Below the pieces are notes generated by a model. That model saw nothing but the letters and a program-made list of their open reading frames with translations, was not told where the DNA came from and ran no database searches. Positions 37,818 through 51,406 of a stretch of 64,000 nt of DNA are shown here, in pieces (positions within the stretch are counted from its first letter, which is position 1; each line of letters begins with the position of its first letter). Made by a program: the position numbers and the translations under genes. This stretch comes from Liolophura sinensis. Its lineage: Eukaryota; Mollusca; Polyplacophora; Chitonida; Chitonidae. Location of the stretch: positions 1-64,000 of the forward strand of contig NW_027018070.1 of the NCBI RefSeq assembly GCF_032854445.1, in the 5' to 3' direction.

Positions 37818-40800
37818 TATAAGTTATGTGCCCTTCGGCAGCCCAGAAGACGTCAAATCTTTGGGCTAAGCCCATTTAGCTCACCCAGCAATTGTCTTAC
37901 TTCTAAGTCCAAGACAATCTCAATGTCTTTATCTACGTGTAGAAAAACCACACCATTTGTACATAAAAAACACAAGGTACTTGATACAGTCTGCTGTGAA
38001 AAGTACAACTAAACACTGACCCACATTTATAAGGTGCCAAAAGATGTGGAATTGGGCCAGGGATCGGCAGCTGTTAAAAAATTGCAAATATCCCTGGTTT
38101 CCATGGAGTAAGAGCCGTTGCTGGGCACGTGATTATGACATCAATGATCATTGATCTGTCGCTACAGCCAAAAGTATTGGTCGGAGAGCAACGCGGTTTG
38201 CACCATTCGATTTCTCGTCACAAAATACGTCGGATTAGCCTCTTACTAGTAGCACTGGAACAGTTTTTCCACTTTTGCATTTTTGCTTCGTCTTTTTGTT
38301 AATTGAAATCGGCTAAACTGTACTCTGTACAATCGCGACTGGTCATTACTATATTCAACTTTTGACTATAAGTTATGTGCCCTTCGGTAGCCCAGAAGAC
38401 GTCAAATCTTTGGGCTAAGCCCATTTAACTCACCCAGCAATTGCCTTACTTCTAAGTGCAGGAAAATCTCAATGTCTTTATCTACGTGTAGAAAAACCAC
38501 ACCATTTGTACGTGAAGAAAACATTGTACTTGATACAGTCTGCTGTAAAAAGTACAACTGAACACTAACCCACTTCAGTAAGGTGCCAAATGATGCGGAA
38601 TTGAGCCAGGCATTGGCAGCTGTTGAAAAATTGCAAATTTCCCTGGTTTCCATGGAGTAAGAGCATGTGCTGGGCACGTGATTATGACATAAATAATCTT
38701 TCAATTGTCACTACAGCCAAAAGTATTGGTCGGAGAGCAGCGCGGTTTGCACCATTCGATTTCTCGTCACAAAATACGTCGGATTAGCCTCTTACCAGCA
38801 GCACTGGAACAGTTTTTCCACTTTTGCATTTTTACCTGGTCTTTTTGTTAATTGAAATCGGCTACACTGTACTCTGTACAATCGCGACTGGTCATTACTA
38901 TATTCAACTTTTGATTATAAGTTATGTGCCCTTCGGTAGCCCAGAAGACGTCAAATCTTTGGGCTAAGCCCATTTAGCTCACCCAGCAATTGTCTTACTT
39001 CTAAGTCCAAGACAATCTCAATGTCTTTATCTACGTGTAGAAAAACCAGACCATTTGTACGTGAAAAACACAAGGTACTTGATACAGTCTGCTGTAAAAA
39101 GTACAACTGAACACTAACCCACTTCAGTAAGGTGCCAAAAGATGCGGAATTGAGCCAGGCATCGGCAGCTGTTGAAAAATTGCAAATTTTCCCTGGTTTC
39201 CATGGAGTAAGAGCCGTTGCTACGCACGTGATTATGACATAAATGATCATTCAATTGTCGCTACAGCCAAAGTATTGGTCGGAGAGCAACGCAGTTTGCA
39301 CCATTCTATTTCTCGTCACAAAATACGTCGGATTAGGCTCTTACTAGTAGCACTGGAACAGTTTTTTCCACTTTTGCATTTTTGCCCGGTCTTTTTGTTA
39401 ATTGAAATCGACTACACTGTACTCTGTACAATCGCGACTGGTCATTACTATATTCAACTTTTGACTATAAGTTATGTGCCCTTCGGTAGCCCAGAAGACG
39501 TCAAATCTTTCGGCTAAGCCCATTTAAATCACCCAGCAATTGCCTTACTTCTAAGTGCAAGACAATCTCAATGTCTTTATATACGTGTAGAAAAACTACA
39601 CATTTGTACGTGAAAACCACAAGGTACTTGATACAGTCTGCTGTAAAAAGTACAACTGAACACTGACCCACTTTCAGTAAGGTTCCAAAAGATGCGGAAT
39701 TGAGCCAGGCATCGGCAGCTGTTGAAAAATTGCAAATATCCCTGGTTTCCATGGAGTAAGAGCCGTTGCTGGGCACGTGATTATGACATAAATGATCATT
39801 CAATTGTCACTACAGCCAAAAGTATTGGTCGGAGAGCAACGCGGTTTTGCACCATTCGATTTCTCGTCACAAAATACGTCGGATTAGCCTCTTACCAGCA
39901 GCACTGGAACAGTTTTTCCACTTTTGCATTTTTACCTGGTCTTTTGTTAATTGAAATCGGCTACACTGTACTCTGTACAATCGCGACTGGTCAATACTAT
40001 ATTCAACTTTTGACTATAAGTTATGTGCCCTTCGGTAGCCCAGAAGACGTCAAATCTTTGGGCTAAGCCCATTTAACTCACCCAGCAATTGTCTTACTTC
40101 TAAGTCCAAGACAATCTCAATGTCTTTATCTACGTGTAGAAAAACCACACCATTTGTACATAAAAAACACAAGGTACTTGATACAGTCTGCTGTAAAAAG
40201 TACAACTGAAACACTGACCCACATTTATAAGGTGCCAAAAGATGTGGAATTGGGCCAGGATCGGCAGCTGTTAAAAAATTGCAAATATCCCTGGTTTCCA
40301 TGGAGTAAGAGCCGTTGCTGGGCACGTGATTATGACATCAATGATCACTGATCTGTCGCTACAGCCAAAAGTATTGGTCGGAGAGCAACGCGGTTTGCAC
40401 CATTCGATTTTCTCGTCACAAAATACGTCGGATTAGCCTCTTACTAGTAGCACTGGAACAGTTTTTCCACTTTTGCATTTTTGCTTCGTCTTTTTGTTAA
40501 TTGAAATCGGCTAAACTGTACTCTGTACAATCGCGACTGGTCATTACTATATTCAACTTTTGACTATAAGTTATGTGCCCTTCGGTAGCCCAGAAGACGT
40601 CAAATCTTTGGGCTAAGCCCATTTAACTCACCCAGCAATTGCCTTACTTCTAAGTGCAGGAAAATCTCAATGTCTTTATCTACGTGTAGAAAAACCACAC
40701 CATTTGTACGTGAAGAAAACATTGTACTTGATACAGTCTGCTGTAAAAAGTACAACTGAACACTAACCCACTTCAGTAAGGTGCCAAATGATGCGGAATT

Positions 40801-43800
40801 GAGCCAGGCATTGGCAGCTGTTGAAAAATTGCAAATTTCCCTGGTTTCCATGGAGTAAGAGCCGTTGCTAGGCACGTGATTATGACATAAATAATCATTC
40901 AATTGTCACTACAGCCAAAAGTATTGGTCGGAGAGCAGCGCGGTTTGCACCATTCGATTTCTCGTCACAAAATACGTCGGATTAGCCTCTTACCAGCAGC
41001 ACTGGAAACAGTTTTTCCACTTTTGCATTTTTACCTGGTATTTTTGTTAATTGAAATCGGCTACACTGTACTCTGTACAATCGCGACTGGTCATTACTAT
41101 ATTCAACTTTTGATTATAAGTTATGTGCCCTTCGGTAGCCCAGAAGACGTCAAATCTTTGGGCTAAGCCCATTTAGCTCACCCAGCAATTGTCTTACTTC
41201 TAAGTCCAAGACAATCTCAATGTCTTTATCTACGTGTAGAAAAACCACACCATTTGTACATAAAAAACACAAGGTACTTGATACAGTCTGCTGTGAAAAG
41301 TACAACTAAACACTGACCCACATTTATAAGGTGCCAAAAGATGTGGAATTGGGCCAGGGATCGGCAGCTGTTAAAAAATTGCAAATATCCCTGGTTTCCA
41401 TGGAGTAAGAGCCGTTGCTGGGCACGTGATTATGACATCAATGATCATTGATCTGTCGCTACAGCCAAAAGTATTGGTCGGAGAGCAACGCGGTTTGCAC
41501 CATTCGATTTCTCGTCACAAAATACGTCGGATTAGCCTCTTACTAGTAGCACTGGAACAGTTTTTCCACTTTTGCATTTTTGCTTCGTCTTTTTGTTAAT
41601 TGAAATCGGCTAAACTGTACTCTGTACAATCGCGACTGGTCATTACTATATTCAACTTTTGACTATAAGTTATGTGCCCTTCGGTAGCCCAGAAGACGTC
41701 AAATCTTTGGGCTAAGCCCATTTAACTCACCCAGCAATTGCCTTACTTCTAAGTGCAGGAAAATCTCAATGTCTTTATCTACGTGTAGAAAAACCACACC
41801 ATTTGTACGTGAAGAAAACATTGTACTTGATACAGTCTGCTGTAAAAAGTACAAACTGAACACTAACCCACTTCAGTAAGGTGCCAAATGATGCGGAATT
41901 GAGCCAGGCATTGGCAGCTGTTGAAAAATTGCAAATATCCCTGGTTTCCATGAAGTAAGAGCATGTGCTGGGCACGTGATTATGACATAAATAATCTTTC
42001 AATTGTGACTACAGCCAAAAGTATTGGTCGGAGAGCAGCGCGGTTTGCACCATTCGATTTCTCGTCACAAAAATACGTCGAATTAGCCTCTTACCAGCAG
42101 CACTGGAACAGTTTTTCCACTTTTGCATTTTTACCCTGGTCTTTTTGTTAATTGAAATCGGCTACACTGTACTCTGTACAATCGCGACTGGTCATTACTA
42201 TATCCAACTTTTTGATTATAAGTTATGTGCCCTTCGGTAGCCCAGAAGACGTCAAATCTTTGGGCTAAGCCCATTTAGCTCACCCAGCAATTGTCTTACT
42301 TCTAAGTCCAAGACAATCTCAATGTCTTTATCTACGTGTAGAAAAACCACACCATTTGTACGTGAAAAACACAAGGTACTTGATACAGTCTGCTGTAAAA
42401 AGTACAACTGAACACTAACCCACTTCAGTAAGGTGCCAAAAGATGCGGAATTGAGCCAGGCATCGGCAGCTGTTGAAAAATTGCAAATTTCCCTGGTTTC
42501 CATGGAGTAAGAGCCGTTGCTGGGCACGTGATTATGACATAAATGATCATTCAATTGTCGCTACAGGCCAAAAGTATTGGTCGGAGAGCAACGCGGATTG
42601 CACCATTCGATTCTCGTCACAAAATACGTCGGATTAGGCTCTTACTAGTAGCACTGGAACAGTTTTTCCACTTTTGCATTTTTACCTGGTCTTTTTGTTA
42701 ATTGAAATCGACTACACTGTACTCTGTACAATCGCGACTGGTCATTACTTATATTCAACTTTTGACTATAAGTTATGTGCCCTTCGGTAGCCCAGAAGAC
42801 GTCAAATCTTTCGGCTAAGCCCATTTAAATCACCAGCAATTGCCTTACTTCTAAGTGCAAGACAATCTCAATGTCTTTATCTACGTGTAGAAAAACTACA
42901 CCATTTGTACGTGAAAACCACAAGGTACTTGATACAGTCTGCTGTAAAAGTACACAACTGAACACTGACCCACTTCAGTAAGGTGCCAAAAGATGCGAAT
43001 TGAGCCAGGCATCGGCAGCTGTTGAAAAATTGCAAATATCCCTGGTTTCCATGGAGTAAGAGCCGTTGCTGGGCACGTGATTATGACATAAATGATCATT
43101 CAATTGTCACTACAGCCAAAGTATTGGTCGGAGAGCAACGCGGTTTGCACCATTCGATTTCTCGTCACAAAATACGTCGGATTAGCCTCTTACCAGCAGC
43201 ACTGGAACAGTTTTTCCTCTTTTGCATTTTTACCTGGTCTTTTTGTTAATGAAATCGGCTACACTGTACTCTGTACAATCGCGACTGGTCAATACTATAT
43301 TCAACTTTTGACTATAAGTTATGTGCCCTTCGGTAGCCAGAAGACGTCAAATCTTTCGGCTAAGCCCATTTAACTCACCCAGCAATTGTCCTTACTTCTA
43401 AGTCCAAGACAATCTCAATGTCTTTATCTACGTGTAGAAAAACCACACCATTTGTACATAAAAAACACAAGGTACTTGATACAGTCTGCTGTAAAAAGTA
43501 CAACTGAACACTGACCCACATTTATAAGGTGCCAAAAGATGTGGAATTGGGCCAGGATCGGCAGCTGTTAAAAAATTGCAAATATCCCTGGTTTCCATGG
43601 AGTAAGAGCCGTTGCTGGGCACGTGAATTATGACATCAATGATCATTGATCTGTCGCTACAGCCAAAAGTATTGGTCGGAGAGCAACGCGGTTTGCACCA
43701 TTCGATTATCTCGTCACAAAATACGTCGGATTAGCCTCTTACCAGCAGCACTGGAACAGTTTTTCCACTTTTGCATTTTTACCTGGTCTTTTTGTTAATT

Positions 43801-45025
43801 GAAATCGGCTACACTGTACTCTGTACAATCGCGACTGGTCATTACTATATCCAACTTTTGATTATAAGTTATGTGCCCTTCGGTAGCCCAGAAGACGTCA
43901 AATCTTTGGGCTAAGCCCATTTAGCTCACCCAGCAATTGTCTTACTTCTAAGTCCAAGACAATGTCAATGTCTTTATCTACGTGTAGAAAAACCACACCA
44001 TTTGTACGTGAAAAACACAAGGTACTTGATACAGTCTGCTGTAAAAAGTACAACTGAACACTAAACCCACTTCAGTAAGGTGCCAAATGATGCGGAATTG
44101 AGCCAGGCATCGGCAGCTGTTGAAAAATTGCAAATTTCCCTGGTTTCCATGGAGTAAGAGCCGTTGCTACGCACGTGATTATGACATAAATGATCATTCA
44201 ATTGTCGCTACAGCCAAAAGTATTGGTCGGAGAGCAACGCGGATTGCACCATTCGATTTCTCGTCACAAAATACGTCGGATTAGGCTCTTACTAGTAGCA
44301 CTGGAACAGTTTTTTCCACTTTTGCATTTTTGCTTCGTCTTTTTGTTAATTGAAATCGGCTAAACTGTACTCTGTACAATCGCGACTGGTCATTACTATA
44401 TTCAACTTTTGACTATAAGTTATGTGCCCTTCGGTAGCCCAGAAGACGTCAAATCTTTGGGCTAAGCCCATTTAACTCACCCAGCAATTGCCTTACTTCT
44501 AAGTGCAGGAAAATCTCAATGTCTTTATCTACGTGTAGAAAAACCACACCATTTGTACGTGAAGAAAACATTGTACTTGATACAGTCCTGCTGTAAAAAG
44601 TACAACTGAACACTAACCCACTTCAGTAAGGTGCCAAATGATGCGCAATTGAGCCAGGCATTGGCAGCTGTTGAAAAATTGCAAATTTCCCTGGTTTCCA
44701 TGGAGTAAGAGCATGTGCTGTGCACGTGTTTATGACATAAATAATCATTCAATTGTCACTACAGCCAAAAGTATTGGTCGGAGAGCAGCGCGGTTTGCAC
44801 CATTCGATTTCTCGTCACAAAATACGTCGGATTAGCCTCTTACCAGCAGCACTGGAACAGTTTTTCCACTTTTGCATTTTTACCTGGTCTTTTTCTTAAT
44901 TGAAATCGGCTACACTGTACTCTGTACAATCGCGACTGGTCATTACTATATCCAACTTTTGATTATAAGTTATGTGCCCTTCGGTAGCCCAGAAGACGTC
45001 AAATCTTTGGGCTAAGCCCATTTAG
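37818..45025. repeat. Monomers related to the seven-monomer block, length-irregular
   Basis: Monomers start at 37880, 38429, 38978, 39528, 40077, 40627, 41177, 41726, 42279, 42829, 43374, 43925 and 44476. Types follow those of the seven-monomer block (CGGCAGCCC, the GCAGGAAAATC and GAAGAAAACATTG alleles, GCAGTTTGCACCATTCTATTT). From about 39.19 kb spacings become 545-553 through many one-base insertions and deletions, described separately. No gene is present. Confidence 0.85.
39187..44590. other. Dense cluster of single-base indels
   Basis: About 30 one-base gains or losses against the local monomer types lie here, mostly in short homopolymers. Examples: AAATTTTCCC near 39,187, GCCAAAGTATT near 39,268, GTTTTTTCC at 39,361, GCGGTTTTGC at 39,841, GTCTTTTGTTAA near 39,940, TGGAAACAG near 40,984, TTACCCTGG near 42,131, GATTCTCG near 42,609, CACCAGC near 42,831, GATGCGAATTG near 42,991, GGTAGCCAG near 43,331, CAGTCCTGC near 44,584. 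Just upstream, 42 of 43 spacings are exactly 549. The contrast points to a stretch of poorly corrected long-read sequence; a truly decayed segment is the alternative. Smaller clusters lie at 0.1-1.9, 6.3-7.3, 12.2-14.5 and 53.1-54.6 kb. Confidence 0.8.
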
Positions 45026-48000
45026 CTCACCCAGCAATTGTCTTACTTCTAAGTCCAAGACAATCTCAATGTCTTTATCTACGTGTAGAAAAACCACACC
45101 ATTTGTACGTGAAAAACACAAGGTACTTGATACAGTCTGCTGTAAAAAGTACAACTGAACACTAACCCACTTCAGTAAGGTGCCAAAAGATGCGGAATTG
45201 AGCCAGGCATCGGCAGCTGTTGAAAAATTGCAAATTTCCCTGGTTTCCATGGAGTAAGAGCCGTTGCTACGCACGTGATTATGACATAAATGATCATTCA
45301 ATTGTCGCTACAGCCAAAAGTATTGGTCGGAGAGCAACGCGGTTTGCACCATTCGATTTCTCGTCACAAAATACGTCGGATTAGCCTCTTACCAGCAGCA
45401 CTGGAACAGTTTTTCCTCTTTTGCATTTTTACCTGGTCTTTTTGTTAATTGAAATCGGCTACACTGTACTCTGTACAATCGCGACTGGTCAATACTATAT
45501 TCAACTTTTTACTATAAGTTATGTGCCCTTCGGTAGCCCAGAAGACGTCAAATCTTTCGGCTAAGCCCATTTAACTCACCCAGCAATTGTCTTACTTCTA
45601 AGTCCAAGACAATCTCAATGTCTTTATCTACGTGTAGAAAAACCACACCATTTGTACATAAAAAACACAAGGTACTTGATACAGTCTGCTGTAAAAAGTA
45701 CAACTGAACACTGACCCACATTTATAAGGTGCCAAAAGATGTGGAATTGGGCCAGGGATCGGCAGCTGTTAAAAAATTGCAAATATCCCTGGTTTCCATG
45801 GAGTAAGAGCCGTTGCTGGGCACGTGATTATGACATCAATGATCATTGATCTGTCGCTACAGCCAAAAGTATTGGTCGGAGAGCAACGCGGTTTGCACCA
45901 TTCGATTTCTCGTCACAAAATACGTCGGATTAGCCTCTTACTAGTAGCACTGGAACAGTTTTTCCACTTTTGCATTTTTGTCTCGTCTTTTTGTTAATTG
46001 AAATCGGCTAAACAGTACTCTGTACAATCGCGACTGGTCATTACTATATTCAACTTTTGACTATAAGTTATGTGCCCTTCGGTAGCTCAGAAAACGTCAA
46101 ATATTTAGGCTAAGCCCATTTAACTCACCCAGCAATTGCCTTACTTCTAAGTGCAGGAAAATCTCAATGTCTTTATCTACGTGTAGAAAAACCACACCAT
46201 TTGTACGTGAAGAAAACATTGTACTTGATACAGTCTGCTGTAAAAAGTACAACTGAACACTAACCCACTTCAGTAAGGTGCCAAATGATGCGGAATTGAG
46301 CCAGGCATTGGCAGCTGTTGAGAAATTGCAAATTTCCCTGGTTTCCATGGAGTAAGAGCCGTTGCTGGGCACGTGATTAAGACATAAATAATCATTCAAT
46401 TGTCACTACAGCCAAAAGTATTGGTCGGAGAGCAGCGCGGTTTGCACCATTCGATTTCTCGTCACAAAATACGTCGGATTAGCCTCTTACCAGCAGCACT
46501 GGAACAGTTTTTCCACTTTTGCATTTTTACCTGGTCTTTTTGTTAATTGAAATCGGCTACACTGTACTCTGTACAATCGCGACTGGTCATTACTATATCC
46601 AACTTTTGATTATAAGTTATGTGCCCTTCGGTAGCCCAGAAGACGTCAAATCTTTGGGCTAAGCCCATTTAGCTCACCCAGCAATTGTCTTACTTCTAAG
46701 TCCAAGACAATCTCAATGTCTTTATCTACGTGTAGAAAAACCACACCATTTGTACGTGAAGAAAACATTGTACTTGATACAGTCTGCTGTAAAAAGTACA
46801 ACTGAACACTAACCCACTTCAGTAAGGTGCCAAATGATGCGGAATTGAGCCAGGCATTGGCAGCTGTTGAAAAATTGCAAATTTCCCTGGTTTCCATGGA
46901 GTAAGAGCATGTGCTGGGCACGTGATTATGACATAAATAATCTTTCAATTGTCACTACAGCCAAAAGTATTGGTCGGAGAGCAGCGCGGTTTGCACCATT
47001 CGATTTCTCGTCACAAAATACGTCGGATTAGCCTCTTACCAGCAGCACTGGAACAGTTTTTCCACTTTTGCATTTTTACCTGGTCTTTTTGTTAATTGAA
47101 ATCGGCTACACTGTACTCTGTACAATCGCGACTGGTCATTACTATATCCAACTTTTGATTATAAGTTATGTGCCCTTCGGTAGCCCAGAAGACGTCAAAT
47201 CTTTGGGCTAAGCCCATTTAGCTCACCCAGCAATTGTCTTACTTCTAAGTGCAAGACAATCTCAATGTCTTTATCTACGTGTAGAAAAACCACACCATTT
47301 GTACGTGAAAAACACAAGGTACTTGATACAGTCTGCTGTAAAAAGTACAACTGAACACTAACCCACTTCAGTAAGGTGCCAAAAGATGCGGAATTGAGCC
47401 AGGCATCGACAGCTGTTGAAAAATTGCAAATTTCCCTGGTTTCCATGGAGTAAGAGCCGTTGCTACGCACGTGATTATGACATAAATGATCATTCAATTG
47501 TCGCTACAGCCAAAAGTATTGGTCGGAGAGCAACGCGGATTGCACCATTCGATTTCTCGTCACAAAATACGTCGGATTAGGCTCTTACTAGTAGCACTGG
47601 AACAGTTTTTCCACTTTTGCATTTTTACCTGGTCTTTTTGTTAATTGAAATCGACTACACTGTACTCTGTACAATCGCGACTGGTCATTACTATATTCAA
47701 CTTTTGACTATAAGTTATGTGCCCTTCGGTAGCCCAGAAGACGTCAAATCTTTCGGCTAAGCCCATTTAAATCACCCAGCAATTGCCTTACTTCTAAGTG
47801 CAAGACAATCTCAATGTCTTTATCTACGTGTAGAAAAACTACACCATTTGTACGTGAAAACCACAAGGTACTTGATACAGTCTGCTGTAAAAAGTACAAC
47901 TGAACACTGACCCACTTCAGTAAGGTGCCAAAAGATGCGGAATTGAGCCAGGCATCGGCAGCTGTTGAAAAATTGCAAATATCCCTGGTTTCCATGGAGT

Positions 48001-51000
48001 AAGAGCCGTTGCTGGGCACGTGATTATGACATAAATGATCATTCAATTGTCACTACAGCCAAAAGTATTGGTCGGAGAGCAACGCGGTTTGCACCATTCG
48101 ATTTCTCGTCACAAAATACGTCGGATTAGCCTCTTACCAGCAGCACTGGAACAGTTTTTCCACTTTTACATTTTTACCTGGTCTTTTTGTTAATTGAAAT
48201 CAATCGCGACTCTGCTGTACAGTCTGCTGTAAAAAGTACAACTGAACACTGACCCACATTTATAAGGTGCCAAAAGATGTGGAATTGGGCCAGGGATCGG
48301 CAGCTGTTAAAAAATTGCAAATATCCCTGGTTTCCATGGAGTAAGAGCCGTTGCTGGGCACGTGATTATGACATCAATGATCATTGATCTGTCGCTACAG
48401 CCAAAAGTATTGGTCGGAGAGCAACGCGGTTTGCACCATTCGATTTCTCGTCACAAAATACGTCGGATTAGCCTCTTACTAGTAGCACTGGAACAGTTTT
48501 TCCACTTTTGCATTTTTGCTTCGTCTTTTTGTTAATTGAAATCGGCTAAACTGTACTCTGTACAATCGCGACTGGTCATTACTATATTCAACTTTTGACT
48601 ATAAGTTATGTGCCCTTCGGTAGCTCAGAAAACGTCAAATATTTAGGCTAAGCCCATTTAACTCACCCAGCAATTGCCTTACTTCTAAGTGCAGGAAAAT
48701 CTCAATGTCTTTATCTACGTGTAGAAAAACCACACCATTTGTACGTGAAGAAAACATTGTACTTGATACAGTCTGCTGTAAAAAGTACAACTGAACACTA
48801 ACCCACTTCAGTAAGGTGCCAAATGATGCGGAATTGAGCCAGGCATTGGCAGCTGTTGAAAAATTGCAAATTTCCCTGGTTTCCATGGAGTAAGAGCCGT
48901 TGCTGGGCACGTGATTAAGACATAAATAATCATTCAATTGTCACTACAGCCAAAAGTATTGGTCGGAGAGCAGCGCGGTTTGCACCATTCGATTTCTCGT
49001 CACAAAATACGTCGGATTAGCCTCTTACCAGCAGCACTGGAACAGTTTTTCCACTTTTGCATTTTTACCTGGTCTTTTTGTTAATTGAAATCGGCTACAC
49101 TGTACTCTGTACAATCGCGACTGGTCATTACTATATTCAACTTTTGATTATAAGTTATGTGCCCTTCGGTAGCCCAGAAGACGTCAAATCTTTGGGCTAA
49201 GCCCATTTAGCTCACCCAGCAATTGTCTTACTTCTAAGTCCAAGACAATCTCAATGTCTTTATCTACGTGTAGAAAAACCACACCATTTGTACATAAAAA
49301 ACACAAGGTACTTGATACAGTCTGCTGTAAAAAGTACAACTAAACACTGACCCACTTCAGTAAGGTGCCAAAAGATGAGGAATTGAGCCAGGCATCGGCA
49401 GCTGTTGAAAAATTGCAAATTTCCCTGGTTTCCATGGAGTAAGAGCCGTTGCTACGCACGTGATTATGACATAAATGATCATTCAATTGTCGCTACAGCC
49501 AAAAGTATTGGTCGGAGAGCAACGCGGATTGCACCATTCGATTTCTCGTCACAAAATACGTCGGATTAGGCTCTTACTAGTAGCACTGGAACAGTTTTTC
49601 CACTTTTGCATTTTTACCTGGTCTTTTTGTTAATTGAAATCGACTACACTGTACTCTGTACAATCGCGACTGGTCATTACTATATTCAACTTTTGACTAT
49701 AAGTTATGTGCCCTTCGGTAGCCCAGAAGACGTCAAATCTTTGGGCCAAGCCCATTTAACTCACCCAGCAATTGCCTTACTTCTAAGTGCAAGACAATCT
49801 CAATGTCTTTATCTACGTGTAGTAAAACTACACCATTTGTACGTGAAAACCAGAAGGTACTTGATACAGTCTGCTGTAAAAAGTACAACTGAACACTGAC
49901 CCACTTCAGTAAGGTGCCAAAAGATGCGGAATTGAGCCAGGCATCGGCAGCTGTTGAAAAATTGCAAATATCCCTGGTTTCCATGGAGTAAGAGCCGTTG
50001 CTGGGCACGTGATTATGACATAAATGATCATTCAATTGTCACTACAGCCAAAAGTATTGGTCGGAGAGCAACGCGGTTTGCACCATTCGATTTCTCGTCA
50101 CAAAATACGTCGGATTAGCCTCTTACCAGCAGCACTGGAACAGTTTTTCCACTTTTGCGTTTTTACCTGGTCTTTTTGTTAATTGAAATCGGCTACACTG
50201 TACTCTGTACAATCGCGAGTGGTCAATACTATATTCAACTTTTGACTATAAGTTATGTGCCCTTCGGTAGCCCAGAAGACGTCAAATCTTTCGGCTAAGC
50301 CCATTTAACTCACCCAGCAATTGTCTTACTTCTAAGTCCAAGACAATCTCAATGTCTTTATCTACGTGTAGAAAAACCAGACCATTTGTACATAAAAAAC
50401 ACAAGGTACTTGATACAGTCTGCTGTAAAAAGTACAACTGAACACTGACCCACATTTATAAGGTGCCAAAAGATGTGGAATTGGGCCAGGGATCGGCAGC
50501 TGTTAAAAAATTGCAAATATCCCTGGTTTCCATGGAGTAAGAGCATGTGCTGGGCACATGATTATGACATCAATGATCATTGATCTGTCGCTAAAGCCAA
50601 AAGTATTGGTCGGAGAGCAACGCGGTTTGCACCATTCGATTTCTCGTCACAAAATACGTCGGATTAGCCTCTTACTAGTAGCACTGGAACAGTTTTTCCA
50701 CTTTTGCATTTTTGCTTCGTCTTTTTGTTAATTGAAATCGGCTAAACTGTACTCTGTACAATCGCGACTGGTCATTACTATATTCAACTTTTGACTATAA
50801 GTTATGTGCCCTTCGGTAGCCCAGAAGACGTCAAATCTTTGGGCTAAGCCCATTTAACTCACCCAGCAATTGCCTTACTTCTAAGTGCAGGAAAATCTCA
50901 ATGTCTTTATCTACGTGTAGAAAAACCACACCATTTGTACGTGAAGAAAACATTGTACTTGATACAGTCTGCTGTAAAAAGTACAACTGAACACTAACCC

Positions 51001-51406
51001 ACTTCAGTAAGGTGCCAAATGATGCGGAATTGAGCCAGGCATTGGCAGCTGTTGAAAAATTGCAAATTTCCCTGGGTTCCATGGAGTAAGAGCATGTGCT
51101 GGGCACGTGATTATGACATAAATAATCATTCAATTGTCACTACAGCCAAAAGTATTGGTCGGAGAGCAGCGCGGTTTGCACCATTCGATTTCTCGTCACA
51201 AAATACATCGGATTAGCCTCTTACCAGCAGCACTGGAACAGTTTTTCCACTTTTGCATTTTTACCTGGTCTTTTTGTTAATTGAAATCGGCTACACTGTA
51301 CTCTGTACAATCGCGACTGGTCATTACTATATTCAACTTTTGATTATAAGTTATGTGCCCTTCGGTAGCCCAGAAGACGTCAAATCTTTGGGCTAAGCCC
51401 ATTTAG
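45026..51406. repeat. Regular monomers with a partial five-monomer duplication
   Basis: Monomers start at 45026, 45575, 46124, 46673, 47222, 47771, then (one start deleted) 48662, 49211, 49760, 50309 and 50858. Apart from the deletion every spacing is 549. About 1 kb at 45.69-46.75 kb recurs at 48.22-49.29 kb. Both copies carry the otherwise unseen AGCTCAGAAAACGTC with ATATTTAGGC, and GATTAAGACAT. The offset is 2,538, which equals five monomers (2,745) minus the 207-bp deletion. The monomer at 46,673 is a hybrid: TCCAAGAC on its left joined to the GAAGAAAACATTG allele on its right, a pair otherwise found in different monomers. Confidence 0.82.
48195..48232. other. Compound deletion junction (net loss 207 bp)
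   Basis: The landmarks at 47,771 and 48,662 are 891 apart instead of 1,098. At 48,200/48,201 GAAAT is joined to CAATCGCGAC, removing exactly 20 bases that include most of the TGTAC-TCT-GTACA dyad. Immediately after, at 48,211, the sequence jumps from CAATCGCGAC into the hairpin region, losing a net 187 bases including the next monomer start. The second junction contains TCTGCTGTA twice with CAG between, giving the palindrome CTGTACAG. Both breakpoints thus involve predicted dyads. Confidence 0.85.

Noticed and set aside
48211-48230. Microhomology-mediated origin with an AATC repeat at the 48.2-kb deletion.
   Set aside because: The retained sequence GAAATCAATCG keeps both AATC words, so the first junction has only one base of homology.
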